Shown piece after piece: positions 8,142 to 16,938 of a stretch of DNA of 64,000 nucleotides. The position numbers and the translations under genes are program-made. Source of the stretch: Anaerocolumna sp. MB42-C2. Lineage in GTDB: Bacteria > Bacillota > Clostridia > Lachnospirales > Lachnospiraceae. How positions within the stretch are numbered: the first letter of the stretch is position 1; each line of letters starts with the position of its first letter. The stretch covers positions 5,977,501 through 6,041,500 of the forward strand of contig NZ_CP133190.1 of assembly GCF_030913705.1 (NCBI RefSeq). Direction: 5' to 3'. The notes beneath the pieces are model-generated. The model was not told where the DNA came from. It saw only the letters and a program-made list of their open reading frames with translations, and searched no databases.

Positions 8142-11100
8142 TTGAAGAAATATTTACTAGATCTGTTAAAAGAAAAATCTTTTTTTACAATCTATATTAT
8201 AATATTCCTTGCTCTGATTATGCCAGTACAGAGGGTTCAAGCTGCAACAGACGCAAAAATGAAATCAAATGGTAATTTTGAATTTACAACTACTGATACT
8301 GCAGCAACGACAAATATTACATGGGAAACCATTGGATTTACAGTACGTAGGGATATAAGTAATGGAAATCCATTAAAGGATAATAAATATGCTACCTTTA
8401 TGTTAAAATCTGGACAAAAAGTTGAAATACCAAATCCTAGCGGAACAAAAACGGTTACTTTTTATCTAACAAAAAAACAAGTAAATGATGCTTTAGATGA
8501 TACTAATTTAGCGACAATCAAAAAAAATGATGAATTGTACCTGAATGGTATTATTAAAGTACATAATGGTACGAAAGCACAAGATACCTACAAAACTTTA
8601 GAAGGAATTAAAAATGCAGAAAGCTGGGCGAATAGAAATGATTTTAACGATCGTTTTGATGTCAGGATATATTATAATCCAGGAGAAGGAACCTATCCTG
8701 TAACGATTACATATCAGTTGTATCAATCGGGAAATTATATTCCTGCAGGGACACTGGATTGCGGGGAGTTTCAGAATCATGATTCATTTATACTTGATTC
8801 AGTTAATGTACCGGATATCAAGAATTATAACGATGAAACCTATTTTCTTTACCGTACTTATTATCAGAATCTTCCAAGTACTCGAAAACTTGGCAACCGA
8901 AAGACATCTGTTGATAAAAATTTATACCCGCAACAATATGAAGATGATTTAAAATATCTTAGGCATGACAGTGGCAGAGACGAAGATTTTCTTATGGTAC
9001 AAGGTGCTGAGGACGGGGACGGTTTGAATATAGTAGCAATCTACCGACGTTATCCAACCAGAACAGATAGTGAAGAGGAAGAAGAGATAGCCAAAGAATA
9101 TGAAGAACCTGATCCCACTGCAAAACTTCATGCAGATACCAGGGGGAATGAGGCTTATGACGTGGAAGATGGTATTCCTGGAACGGAATCCCTTTATGCC
9201 AACGCATTTACCAGTGAATATTTGGCTGGCAGTACTTTTACAAGAAAATATGGAACGAAATATTATACAGTAAATGTAAAAAAGACATATGTTTTGCGAT
9301 GGACAACAACAAGAACTGATCCTGATACGGGGGATTCTGAAACCGTGCATCATAGTGAAACAAAACATATGACATACACTTATAATATAGCTCGTGATTA
9401 TTCTTATTGGATTATCTCTGCTTTGGGAGTATATGGGGTAGGAAATGCTGAACTAAATAATAATGCTCTACCCGGAGGCAATATAATACTAAACCCCGTT
9501 GGATATGACTTGCCCACAGTTGAGTATATTCATAATGATGAGGAGAATGATCACTTGGTCGAACCGGATGATGAAATTACTATTGATCTAGGTTCAGAAA
9601 CAGTGCATTCAAACAGTGTACCAAGTAGGGAATATAGGAGTGATGCAGAAGATGCGGTTGCTGAAATACAGTGTAAAAACGACAATCTTTTATTTAATGG
9701 TCAAATAATCATGTCAGACGAAATGAAAGAGAAGATGACGGATATTCCTACGGAAATCCCTTCCGGATTAAATGAAATAGGTGAGAATGTATTATATGAA
9801 TCTGGACTGGTTATACCGGAGGATACAGCAAATGCAGAGTATGAAACCACAGGAACTGTAACTTATATACCAGTTGCGGAAATAAATCCTACAGATGTAG
9901 AAACAACATATGAATTTACTGATGTCAATAATGTTGTTGTACATACACCAACCGTTTGTGATGCTAAAGTACAAGATAATTATCAGGATAATCAGATGAT
10001 CAATCCGGATGCCAGCAGAGCTTCTCTGGTACTCGATCGGTCTTTTAATATTAAACTTCCCACAACAGGAGATCACCGTTACATAAAGGGCTATGGTTAT
10101 AACGATTATGAAAAGTACATTTCATCCCGGCAGGTAAAATTTCCTTTTGATGTTTATAAAGGTTCATCTATCGGTGGAACTTTCGTAAAGAAAAATACAT
10201 GGACGAGCGTTTCATCCAATACCCAATTTTATTTACCCACCTGGGTAGATGAAGGAAAGTATACTATTAATTTTCGAAGTATCGCCATAAATTCAGATGC
10301 AAATGATGGTATTAATAAGACAGAAACCTTAGCTAATACGGAACTTGAAAATTATGTAGCTACGGATACAACCAATGTAGAAATATCCGGTCGTATTTAT
10401 GGATTAAATCTTTATGACATATCCGATTATCCAATATGGCAAAATGTTTTCCGTATTCCTAATTCCTTATCCTTAACCGGGTTTAAGTATACAGTGGGAG
10501 ATAAAGACCAAAATGGAAACAGTAATGGAAACAATCTTAAATATACTTTAGCTCTGGTAAATGGTGTACATCCACAATACAGTAATGTAGGAGCTATAAA
10601 AACAGGATATGTAACAAGGTTTAATCTGCAGACTGTCGGAAATATGTATGGTGATAATGATTACGTTCGGATCATACCAACTTTCTATTATGTAGACAGC
10701 ACTGGTAATAACAGGAAAGAAGTTGATATTTATTATTCAGAAACTTTTAACGGAAAGAAAAATATCATGGTAAAGATGGGAAGCCCACTTGATTTTGAAA
10801 ATATAAAGAGCATACGAACAGGTGATCTTTATCTTGGAATACCGGAACAGGCATTAAATCAGACAGCATATTTCTCAGGAGTATCCTTAAAAGACTGGAA
10901 AGCACAGGTAAAGAATATATATACATATATAAATATAATGCTTCCCGGAAGTTTAAGAACTTTTGAGGGTTACATACCCAACATTCCTGTTAGTGTTGCA
11001 GAAGCTTCTGTAGCGAAAAGCGTACAAAACTGGTATGGTGAATATTATATTCCCAGTGAAATTCATATCACACCAAAAGGATACAATATTAAGGAATATG

Positions 11101-11387
11101 TTAAGTATTATGGAGGTCTAACTTATAAGGAACCATTTTGGTTAAAAGGTGGGTATATCATTGTAAATTTTGCTATAGAAACTATACAGAATGGTCAAAG
11201 GCATTTAAGTTATATTAATGCAGATAATGCAGCCAGAGGATATTGTAATATGTGGAATCGAGAGGGATATCAGTATAGAAAAATTGATTATAAAGGGAAT
11301 CAGTTTAATTTCATAGATGGAGATTATGCTTTATATTATTCTAATAAGTCTGCTTCAAAAGATTATATATCTGCCGGAACACATTAG
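8142..11387 (+). CDS. large exported protein (1081 aa), unknown function
   Basis: It starts with TTG, supported by AGGAGG 6 bp upstream and by the signal peptide that follows (hydrophobic residues 14-28, then VQAATDAK). The mature part is about 1050 residues, rich in Tyr, Asn, Asp and Thr, with beta-strand-like blocks typical of surface proteins. There is an acidic cluster SEEEEEIAKEYEEPD near residue 310. No sortase motif or C-terminal membrane helix is visible. Its position after the Tad-like genes and the SLH-like protein suggests a surface role. No catalytic family is recognised. Confidence 0.6.
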   Translation: MKKYLLDLLKEKSFFTIYIIIFLALIMPVQRVQAATDAKMKSNGNFEFTTTDTAATTNITWETIGFTVRRDISNGNPLKDNKYATFMLKSGQKVEIPNPSGTKTVTFYLTKKQVNDALDDTNLATIKKNDELYLNGIIKVHNGTKAQDTYKTLEGIKNAESWANRNDFNDRFDVRIYYNPGEGTYPVTITYQLYQSGNYIPAGTLDCGEFQNHDSFILDSVNVPDIKNYNDETYFLYRTYYQNLPSTRKLGNRKTSVDKNLYPQQYEDDLKYLRHDSGRDEDFLMVQGAEDGDGLNIVAIYRRYPTRTDSEEEEEIAKEYEEPDPTAKLHADTRGNEAYDVEDGIPGTESLYANAFTSEYLAGSTFTRKYGTKYYTVNVKKTYVLRWTTTRTDPDTGDSETVHHSETKHMTYTYNIARDYSYWIISALGVYGVGNAELNNNALPGGNIILNPVGYDLPTVEYIHNDEENDHLVEPDDEITIDLGSETVHSNSVPSREYRSDAEDAVAEIQCKNDNLLFNGQIIMSDEMKEKMTDIPTEIPSGLNEIGENVLYESGLVIPEDTANAEYETTGTVTYIPVAEINPTDVETTYEFTDVNNVVVHTPTVCDAKVQDNYQDNQMINPDASRASLVLDRSFNIKLPTTGDHRYIKGYGYNDYEKYISSRQVKFPFDVYKGSSIGGTFVKKNTWTSVSSNTQFYLPTWVDEGKYTINFRSIAINSDANDGINKTETLANTELENYVATDTTNVEISGRIYGLNLYDISDYPIWQNVFRIPNSLSLTGFKYTVGDKDQNGNSNGNNLKYTLALVNGVHPQYSNVGAIKTGYVTRFNLQTVGNMYGDNDYVRIIPTFYYVDSTGNNRKEVDIYYSETFNGKKNIMVKMGSPLDFENIKSIRTGDLYLGIPEQALNQTAYFSGVSLKDWKAQVKNIYTYINIMLPGSLRTFEGYIPNIPVSVAEASVAKSVQNWYGEYYIPSEIHITPKGYNIKEYVKYYGGLTYKEPFWLKGGYIIVNFAIETIQNGQRHLSYINADNAARGYCNMWNREGYQYRKIDYKGNQFNFIDGDYALYYSNKSASKDYISAGTH

Positions 11388-11422
11388 GCTGAATATGTCG
11401 TTTTTTTAAAATCCTTTATTAT

Positions 11423-11460
11423 ATTAAAGTGCAAGGAGGGTGATTTTCTTGCACTTTAAT
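11423..11460 (+). terminator. perfect 13-bp hairpin after the large exported protein
   Basis: ATTAAAGTGCAAG (11423-11435) is perfectly complementary to CTTGCACTTTAAT (11448-11460), with a 12-nt loop. There is no downstream T-run, but T7 lies at 11401-11407, so it could also terminate transcription arriving from the other strand. Confidence 0.5.
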
Positions 11461-11521
11461 TATTTAAGGACCTACGAGAGCCGGACCGGAAGAAATAGTT
11501 GGAATAATTGGAATAAAAAGG

Positions 11522-11550
11522 TAGAGCTAATCCTATAAAGGTGTTATAAT
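11522..11550 (+). promoter_or_regulatory. promoter-like repeat, copy 1
   Basis: TAGAGC and TATAAT are separated by 17 bp inside a segment (about 11501-11552) that closely resembles 12953-12999. Shared features are TTGGAATAA, AGGTAGAG and AGGTGTTATAATAT. It precedes only degenerate coding remnants. Confidence 0.4.
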
Positions 11551-11647
11551 ATGAGTTATAATTCGATATAGGTTTGTAATATAAAACTAGAGATAATATA
11601 TAAGTTTAAGAGGATACCGTATGGAGAACTGTATAATAGCTGATTAA

Positions 11648-11815
11648 AAAAACAGTTATGAACTAATTTGTAATCATAATTCTCCAGTAATAGGCGGATT
11701 GAGGCTTTCGTGGTGCATTAAAACACCATGGTGGATACCGCTGGATTTTTTTGGAGAATTTGATGAAATTCCAAAGCGTTTCAAAGATGAAATGCTCTCG
11801 TTAATAGTACAATAA
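11648..11815 (+). pseudogene. coding remnant, C-terminal fragment of unknown protein
   Basis: An open frame of 55 codons without a start or ribosome binding site encodes a protein-like tail (TPWWIPLDFFGEFDEIPKRF, ending SLIVQ). It reads like the end of a globular protein. Flanking frames are closed, so it is treated as a relic. Family unknown. Confidence 0.3.
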
Positions 11816-11819
11816 AAAA

Positions 11820-11948
11820 CGCGGCGATACGAACGAAGTATCGTTTGAATGGTTGAGAATGAAACCTCATCATGACGATTATGTTATTAATACCGACAAA
11901 AAAACAATTGCGCAAGTTGTTAATGAAATTAAAGGTATAATAAATTAA
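11820..11948 (+). pseudogene. coding remnant resembling the C-terminus of a small P-loop kinase
   Basis: The frame ending at TAA 11946 encodes SFEWLRMKPHHDDYVI followed by NTDKKTIAQVVNEI. The pattern DYVINTDxKTIxxVVNEI is typical of the C-terminus of small nucleotide or metabolite kinases of the AAA/adenylate-kinase-like type (recalled, not searched). No N-terminal half with a Walker A is present upstream, so the gene is broken. The rest of 11949-12198 contains only a short repeat (12068-12093) also found at 13635-13660. Confidence 0.35.
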
Positions 11949-12198
11949 ACGGACTATGCAGTGAAAAAAATCATGCACTTTATACTAAAGTTCATATTGA
12001 AATTAGATGAAAATTTATTAGAAAGCGTCATACGCTTATAATATATTGGATAGGCATTTGGCAGCGATTGTAACTAAAGGTTTTACAGTAATGTAGGAAA
12101 AATTTAAATTTAAAAGGAATTATATACTGTGGGATTTGATTTACAATCGTTATCTATTACAAATTAATGAGTATTTATATAATTGGAGGCAGGACACT

Positions 12199-12762
12199 TT
12201 GATACATATTGGAACGCAGACCTTGGAGACCGACAGACTTCTATTAAGAAAATATGAAATAACAGATGCTGAGGATATGTTTCGTAATTGGGTTACTGAT
12301 CCTGAAGTCAGTAGATTTTTCGGGTGGAAACCGCACGAAAATATCGAAGAAACGAAATCATTGCTTCAAGGGTGGATTAACGATTATGCCAAAACTGATA
12401 ATTATCATTGGGTGATAGTTTTTAAGGAGCTATCGGAAGCAATAGGTTACATTTACTTGAATGAAATAAACAATGAAGAAAAGAGTGCATCCATACACTA
12501 CCTTGTTAGCAAAAGTTTCTGGAACCAAGGCATAATAACGGAAGCATGCAGAGTTATTCTGGCTTTTTCCTTCAATAAAATAGGTATTACTAAAATTCAT
12601 ACACACCACCATGCAGATAATCCTGCGAGCGGTAAAGTAATGCAAAAATCTGGTATGCATTATCTTGAGACGAAGTACAAGAAATTTACTGATTCCGCAC
12701 AAATTAGCGGTGATTATTGTTTTTATGAAATAACATCTGAAGATTGGATACGTGCCGAATAA
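12199..12762 (+). CDS. GNAT family N-acetyltransferase (RimJ/RimL-like)
   Basis: The TTG at 12199 is chosen because GGAGG lies 9 bp upstream and the product then begins (M)IHIGTQTLETDRLLLRKYE, the usual start of RimJ-like acetyltransferases. A longer TTG start exists at 12136. The GNAT fold shows in DAEDMFRNWVTDPEVSRFF, the central SIHYLVSKSFWNQGIITEA (motif A region) and NPASGKVMQKSGM (motif B). The canonical Q/RxxGxG is weak here (NQGIITE). Substrate unknown: amino group on a small molecule or peptide. It stands alone between repeats in the accessory region. Confidence 0.75.
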   Translation: MIHIGTQTLETDRLLLRKYEITDAEDMFRNWVTDPEVSRFFGWKPHENIEETKSLLQGWINDYAKTDNYHWVIVFKELSEAIGYIYLNEINNEEKSASIHYLVSKSFWNQGIITEACRVILAFSFNKIGITKIHTHHHADNPASGKVMQKSGMHYLETKYKKFTDSAQISGDYCFYEITSEDWIRAE

Positions 12763-12838
12763 GCATAATACGAAGGGTAGTTTGTTTGCAATCACTAAAA
12801 ATAGTGTATTAACCAAATTAATAAGAAATTTGTATGCG

Positions 12839-12872
12839 CCTATCAACTCAATTAAAGATTGATAGGTTTTTT
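12839..12872 (+). terminator. Rho-independent terminator after GNAT gene
   Basis: CCTATCAA (12839-12846) pairs with TTGATAGG (12859-12866), followed by six T. A close relative of this hairpin ends the CPBP gene at 44533. Confidence 0.75.
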
Positions 12873-12968
12873 ACTGTGCTAAATGAAATTTATTTCATCA
12901 ATTAGGATTTGGCTGATTAAGTACATTGATAACAAGTATTGATAGTTGATGAAATTGGAATAAATAGG

Positions 12969-12997
12969 TAGAGATATTCATTTCGAGGTGTTATAAT
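12969..12997 (+). promoter_or_regulatory. promoter-like repeat, copy 2
   Basis: TAGAGA and TATAAT are 17 bp apart, in a segment duplicated from, or shared with, 11501-11552. It lies 65 bp upstream of the next GNAT gene and probably drives it. Confidence 0.5.
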
Positions 12998-13062
12998 ATA
13001 ATTGCTGCTTCACTTTCGGTAGCCACTGCGAATAAATTTAGTGTAATGTCTGAGGAGGAAAT

Positions 13063-13587
13063 ATGCTAAAAGTAATACCTCGTAATCAATCATATGTGGC
13101 AGGATATAAAGAATATTGCCAGGAGTTTTATGATAATCATATTGTAACATTTGTTCCAACCAATCCAGAGAAGATTGATGAAAATTGGTATGAACGTACT
13201 GCTGAATGGTACGCCAGAAAAGAAAAGGAGAGCTTCGATGGATATGCCAGAGGTATTCATTTATGGGCAATTGATGATAGTAAATTCATTGGAGAATTTC
13301 AACTTCGACTCGAATTAAATGATGATATAATGTTTGGGATTGGAAGTATTGGGTACTCAGTCCGTGTAACTGAATGGGGCAAAGGTTATGGAAATGAAAT
13401 ATTGAAACAAGGGCTTGAAATTGCACGAAATTATGAGCTTGAAAAGGTGCTGCTAAATATAGATGATGATAACTATGCCTCAATCTGTATTTGCGAAAAT
13501 AATGGAGGTATTTTGATGGATAAAGTCATGTTAGAATCCAAAGAAGAGGGAAAACGTCTTGTTCGCAGATATTGGATACTCCTGTAG
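13063..13587 (+). CDS. GNAT family N-acetyltransferase
   Basis: The ATG has GAGGAGG 5 bp upstream. The 174-aa protein shows the GNAT core: GIGSIGYSVRVTEWGKGYGN (strand 4 plus the acetyl-CoA loop, here WGKGYGN) and NYASICICENNGG (motif B). Length is normal for a single-domain GNAT. The substrate cannot be predicted. It has its own promoter-like repeat upstream and no operon partner. Confidence 0.8.
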   Translation: MLKVIPRNQSYVAGYKEYCQEFYDNHIVTFVPTNPEKIDENWYERTAEWYARKEKESFDGYARGIHLWAIDDSKFIGEFQLRLELNDDIMFGIGSIGYSVRVTEWGKGYGNEILKQGLEIARNYELEKVLLNIDDDNYASICICENNGGILMDKVMLESKEEGKRLVRRYWILL

Positions 13588-13634
13588 TGTTTACGTAATA
13601 ATGTGTTTCTAAGTTGCTTCACTTTCAGTGGTGC

Positions 13635-13688
13635 TTGTAACTAAAGGCTTTGCAGTAATGCAAATAGATTTGAATTTGAGAGGTAATT
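13635..13688 (+). repeat. leader repeat shared with 12068-12120
   Basis: TGTAACTAAAGG, followed by a conserved CAGTAATG and an AATTATAT tail, occurs here and at 12068-12120. A related block starting GCTTCACTTTC is at 13005-13060 and 13613-13630. Each copy precedes a small accessory gene. Confidence 0.45.
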
Positions 13689-13690
13689 AT

Positions 13691-14158
13691 ATGATACAAA
13701 TTGAAGAAATACCTGTAGAGAAAATCAATGATTTTTGGAAAATACATTATGAGTATCTAATAGAGGAATTCATTTTAGAAGATGAAGATATAAAATATTT
13801 CCAGAGTGATGAATATCGGTCAGTAATTAAAGAGCATATGCTTAGAAAGATAGATAAGCATCATCTGGTATATTTTGTGGAGAATAATATAAGACTTGGT
13901 GCAGTATCATATTGTACTTATCAGAGTGAAGATGGAAAATGCTTTATTTTGGACTATTGGGTGTTCCCGCAGTTTCGGGGAAACGGAACAGGGCATAGAT
14001 GCTTTGAATCGTTGGAGAGCTATACGCAAAAAGCTGGTGCTTTATATTATGAAATTAATTGCGATGGCAGGGAGGACAGAATACGGTTCTGGAAAAGCAA
14101 TGGATTCGTTGAAAATGGAATAGATGAGTTTGGCATTGAATTGCTTATTAAGAGATAA
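13691..14158 (+). CDS. GNAT family N-acetyltransferase
   Basis: The start at 13691 (MIQIEEIPVEKIN) has GAGAGG 7 bp upstream; an upstream in-frame start at 13628 lies in a repeat and has no ribosome binding site. The 155-aa product carries ILDYWVFPQFRGNGTGHRCF, a good GNAT motif A with RGNGTG as the acetyl-CoA loop, and FWKSNGF as motif B. It sits in the accessory gene series, each member with its own leader repeat. Confidence 0.8.
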   Translation: MIQIEEIPVEKINDFWKIHYEYLIEEFILEDEDIKYFQSDEYRSVIKEHMLRKIDKHHLVYFVENNIRLGAVSYCTYQSEDGKCFILDYWVFPQFRGNGTGHRCFESLESYTQKAGALYYEINCDGREDRIRFWKSNGFVENGIDEFGIELLIKR

Positions 14159-14232
14159 ATTCCAAGATACAGGGGGTTTTGATTTGCAATCGTTATTAAT
14201 GCCAAAATTAAATTTGATATGGAGGATAGTAG

Positions 14233-14979
14233 ATGAAACATGATAGTTCTACAATATCGTGGAATCAACTTGGACAAGAATGGTTTGAATTAGCACAATC
14301 AGGTGAAAGCAGAATGTACTTTATTATGCCTTATATGTTAAATTTATTAGGAGAAGTTTGAGAGAAAAAAATACTGGATCTTGGTTGTGGAGAAAGTGGG
14401 TATTCACGGGAGTTGTCTAAAAGAAATGCTGCTGTTACGGCCATTGACTGTTCTGAAAATAGTATTGCTTATTCCGCGAAACAAGCTGAGGTTAACGGAT
14501 TGCAAATTCAACATTATATACGTAATAGTAATGATTTATATGGAATAAAGAACAATACCTTTGATATTGTTCTTTGTTCTATGATGCTAATGGACTGTGA
14601 AGATTTTGTAGGAACAATCAAAGAAGTAGTAAGAGTTCTAAAACCATCAGGAAAATTATTTGCAAGTGTTCTTCACCCGTGTTTCGACGGAAATCATGAC
14701 CACGGAATTGTTCGGCAGGGCGTAGGAATTAATCGTGAAGTAGTTGTGAAAAATTATTTTCAGCCAACGGAGTGGGAAGCTCTTTTACCAAATGGTACAA
14801 CATCGGTCATATGGAGGCATAGGACTATTGAAGATTATGTGAAAACATTTATAAAAAGCGGATTGACTATCGTGGATATTAATGAACCCCGCCCAACAAA
14901 GGAGCAAGCACAGATTTCAACAACAATAGCTTGGTTACAAAAAATACCGCTGTTTTTATTTTGGGAATTAAAAAAATAA
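14233..14979 (+). pseudogene. class I SAM methyltransferase broken by an in-frame TGA
   Basis: ATG 14233, with GGAGG 7 bp upstream, opens a frame MKHDSSTISWNQLGQEWFEL that is closed by TGA at 14359-14361. Immediately after it the same frame continues with EKKILDLGCGESGYSRE (SAM motif I), AIDCSENSIAYSAKQ and LCSMMLMDCEDF to a stop at 14979. One base change would restore a 248-aa methyltransferase of normal length. A reinitiation start at 14413 would lack motif I and be inactive. There is no reason to suspect recoding. Confidence 0.75.
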
Positions 14980-15014
14980 ACTGCAAAGATAATACTATAG
15001 CAGGAGTTTATTAA

Positions 15015-15198
15015 TTGAATTGTATAATGTGTGAAAATCAAAAGAACATAGAGGATGATCCATATTTTATTATGGAACTTGAAACAGGATATGTAATCTT
15101 GGGCTGGTTTCTGAGGTTCTGTATATCAATTGTCAAACGCTGAATTGTTTGATGAAACGACAAGACCAGATGAAGAACAAAGGAAAGAATTGATTTGA
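15015..15198 (+). pseudogene. HIT-family hydrolase remnant
   Basis: TTG 15015, with AGGAG 8 bp upstream, starts (M)NCIMCENQKNIEDDPYFI and then ELETGYVILG, the typical beginning of a HIT-like protein. The frame then runs to a TGA within about 42 codons. A second frame encodes ELFDETTRPDEEQRKELI, resembling the end of such a protein. The middle, including the catalytic HxHxH, is missing. This is an internal deletion with frameshift. Confidence 0.5.
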
Positions 15199-15304
15199 TT
15201 AAGAATGAGATTATTCGTTTACACACCTGATAAGCATAATACGATTGAAATCACCAAAATAATAAAAGAGTACATATTATATTTTTTTTGAAGAAAGGTA
15301 AACC

Positions 15305-16072
15305 ATGACGAATAGCGAAATTATTAAAATTGCAATGCAACAATCTGCTATTGATAGTAATTGCTGTATGGAGGACTTCATTAAATCAGATAACAAAATA
15401 GTAATCTCAGGTAGTAATTCCAAGGCCAGAAAATACTTGGAATTACCGTTTTACTGCGATCTGACTTCATATGGCAACAATATTGTAGCATCTGTTTCGG
15501 AAGAATTAAGGGAAGCAGTAAGTGATTATATAAGCAAATATCCTATTGAACATTGTTTTGAAACACCCAACCTGCATATATTAACTGAAAAACTTAAGCC
15601 ATTTAATTTGAACGTTTGTTTTATGGCGGAATATTTTTTACCGGATATGGATTCTATAAAATTACTTGATTGTAAGTATGAAACGGAGGTTTTGGAAGCG
15701 GATCATTTTTCAGACTATTATTTACCGGAATGGCAAAATGCGTTATGCGAAAAACGTAAACAGCTAGATAAATTAGCCATTGGTGCATTTGATAAGAGTA
15801 AACTTATCGGTCTTGCAGGATGTTCTGCCGATTGTGAAACTATGTGGCAAATCGGAATTGACGTACTACCGGAATATAGAATGCAGGGTATTGCTTCAAG
15901 TCTCTCAAGCAGGCTTGCCATAGAAGTACTAAAAAGGAATATAGTTCCATTTTACTGTTGTGCCTGGTCTAATATAAAATCGATGAGAAATGCAATCAAA
16001 AGCGGCTTTAGACCGGCTTGGGTTCAACTCACGGTAAAAAGAAATGAATATATTGCAGAATTAAATAAGTAA
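15305..16072 (+). CDS. GNAT family N-acetyltransferase with extended N-terminus
   Basis: The ATG follows AGAAAGGTAAACC. The 255-aa protein has about 110 residues before the acetyltransferase domain. The domain is visible in LAIGAFDKSKLIGLAGC, MWQIGIDVLPEYRMQGIASS (motif A, YRMQGIA) and WSNIKSMRNAIKSGFRP (motif B). This two-part size matches a group of clostridial GNATs of unknown substrate. It is the last acetyltransferase of the first accessory series. Confidence 0.75.
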   Translation: MTNSEIIKIAMQQSAIDSNCCMEDFIKSDNKIVISGSNSKARKYLELPFYCDLTSYGNNIVASVSEELREAVSDYISKYPIEHCFETPNLHILTEKLKPFNLNVCFMAEYFLPDMDSIKLLDCKYETEVLEADHFSDYYLPEWQNALCEKRKQLDKLAIGAFDKSKLIGLAGCSADCETMWQIGIDVLPEYRMQGIASSLSSRLAIEVLKRNIVPFYCCAWSNIKSMRNAIKSGFRPAWVQLTVKRNEYIAELNK

Positions 16073-16153
16073 AAATTAGGCTAATTTTTGACGACTAACC
16101 TAATTTCCCTTATTATTATATAAATAATAATATCATATCGGAGGTAAAATTAA

Positions 16154-16678
16154 ATGACAAGAAAGATTGTTCTATATATTGCTATGAGCCTGGACGGATA
16201 CATTGCTGCAAAAGATGATAATTTAGAATGGCTGTTTAAGACCGAGGGAGACGGAGATAATGGATACGCTGAATTCTATGATACTATAGATGCAATTATA
16301 TTAGGGCGAAGAACTTACGATTGGATACTAGATCATGAGGGTGATAATTTTCCGTATAAAAATAAGCAATGTTATGTATTCTCTAAAACAAAGCAGGGAA
16401 AAGATAAAAATGTTGAGTATATTAATGTTAATATTACGGAATTTGTTAAGAACCTGAAACAGACGGACGGAAAAGATATATGGATTGTGGGCGGAGGGGA
16501 ATTGCTTCATGATTTTATAGAGCAGGGGTTAGTGGATGAGTGGATTATAACCATAGCACCGACTATCATTGGAGATGGTATTCCTCTTTTCAAAAAACTT
16601 GATTTCGAAACACGTTTAGTTTTAAAAGGAATAAGACGTGTTAACCAATTTACCGAGCTGCATTATGAGTCAACTTAA
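16154..16678 (+). CDS. dihydrofolate reductase-like / RibD C-terminal domain protein
   Basis: The ATG is 9 bp after GGAGG. The 174-aa protein begins RKIVLYIAMSLDGYIA and shows DAIILGRRTYDWI, YVFSKTK, IWIVGGGELLHDFI and DEWIITIAPTIIGDG, the standard blocks of the YyaP/YwjB type of the RibD_C superfamily. These are NADPH-binding reductases related to DHFR; the substrate of this subgroup is not established. It stands alone, with no riboflavin genes around it. Confidence 0.85.
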   Translation: MTRKIVLYIAMSLDGYIAAKDDNLEWLFKTEGDGDNGYAEFYDTIDAIILGRRTYDWILDHEGDNFPYKNKQCYVFSKTKQGKDKNVEYINVNITEFVKNLKQTDGKDIWIVGGGELLHDFIEQGLVDEWIITIAPTIIGDGIPLFKKLDFETRLVLKGIRRVNQFTELHYEST

Positions 16679-16759
16679 TATAGGCGGCGGAATTAAATGA
16701 CATTGCCTGTGAACAGTAACGCCGGTATTTATGTGAGATAATTTTTTTGGATAACTAGA

Positions 16760-16788
16760 TTGAAAGGATAAAAATGGTATAGTATAAT
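16760..16788 (+). promoter_or_regulatory. sigma-A type promoter upstream of the chemoreceptor gene
   Basis: TTGAAA (16760-16765) and TATAAT (16783-16788) are exactly 17 bp apart. The transcript would have an untranslated leader of about 145 nt. Confidence 0.65.
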
Positions 16789-16938
16789 AGTTGATGTTTC
16801 ATTTTATGAATTAAATTGTTGGAAACGTTGAAGAATTCCTGTATCTGGGCACATATGGAATTTGGAGTTAGTTGTGCAACCGGCCAGCAAGTATAGTATT
16901 TCACCTTTTCTAAAGATAAAACATACTTGGAGGCAGAC

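Noticed and set aside
8598..10076. Several minus-strand ORFs inside the large exported protein gene
   Set aside because: They lie fully inside a well supported gene with signal peptide and ribosome binding site, and their translations are Cys/Ile-rich shadows without motifs.
11423..11460. Inverted repeat as the end of an insertion sequence
   Set aside because: There is no transposase or matching distant copy; a terminator after the large gene explains it.
14359..14361. In-frame TGA as a possible selenocysteine codon
   Set aside because: The position is not a catalytic Cys in methyltransferases and no SECIS-like hairpin follows; a nonsense mutation is simpler.
12199..16072. Chromosomal integron
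   Set aside because: No tyrosine integrase and no attC-like imperfect palindromes at regular positions were found; only short dispersed repeats are present.
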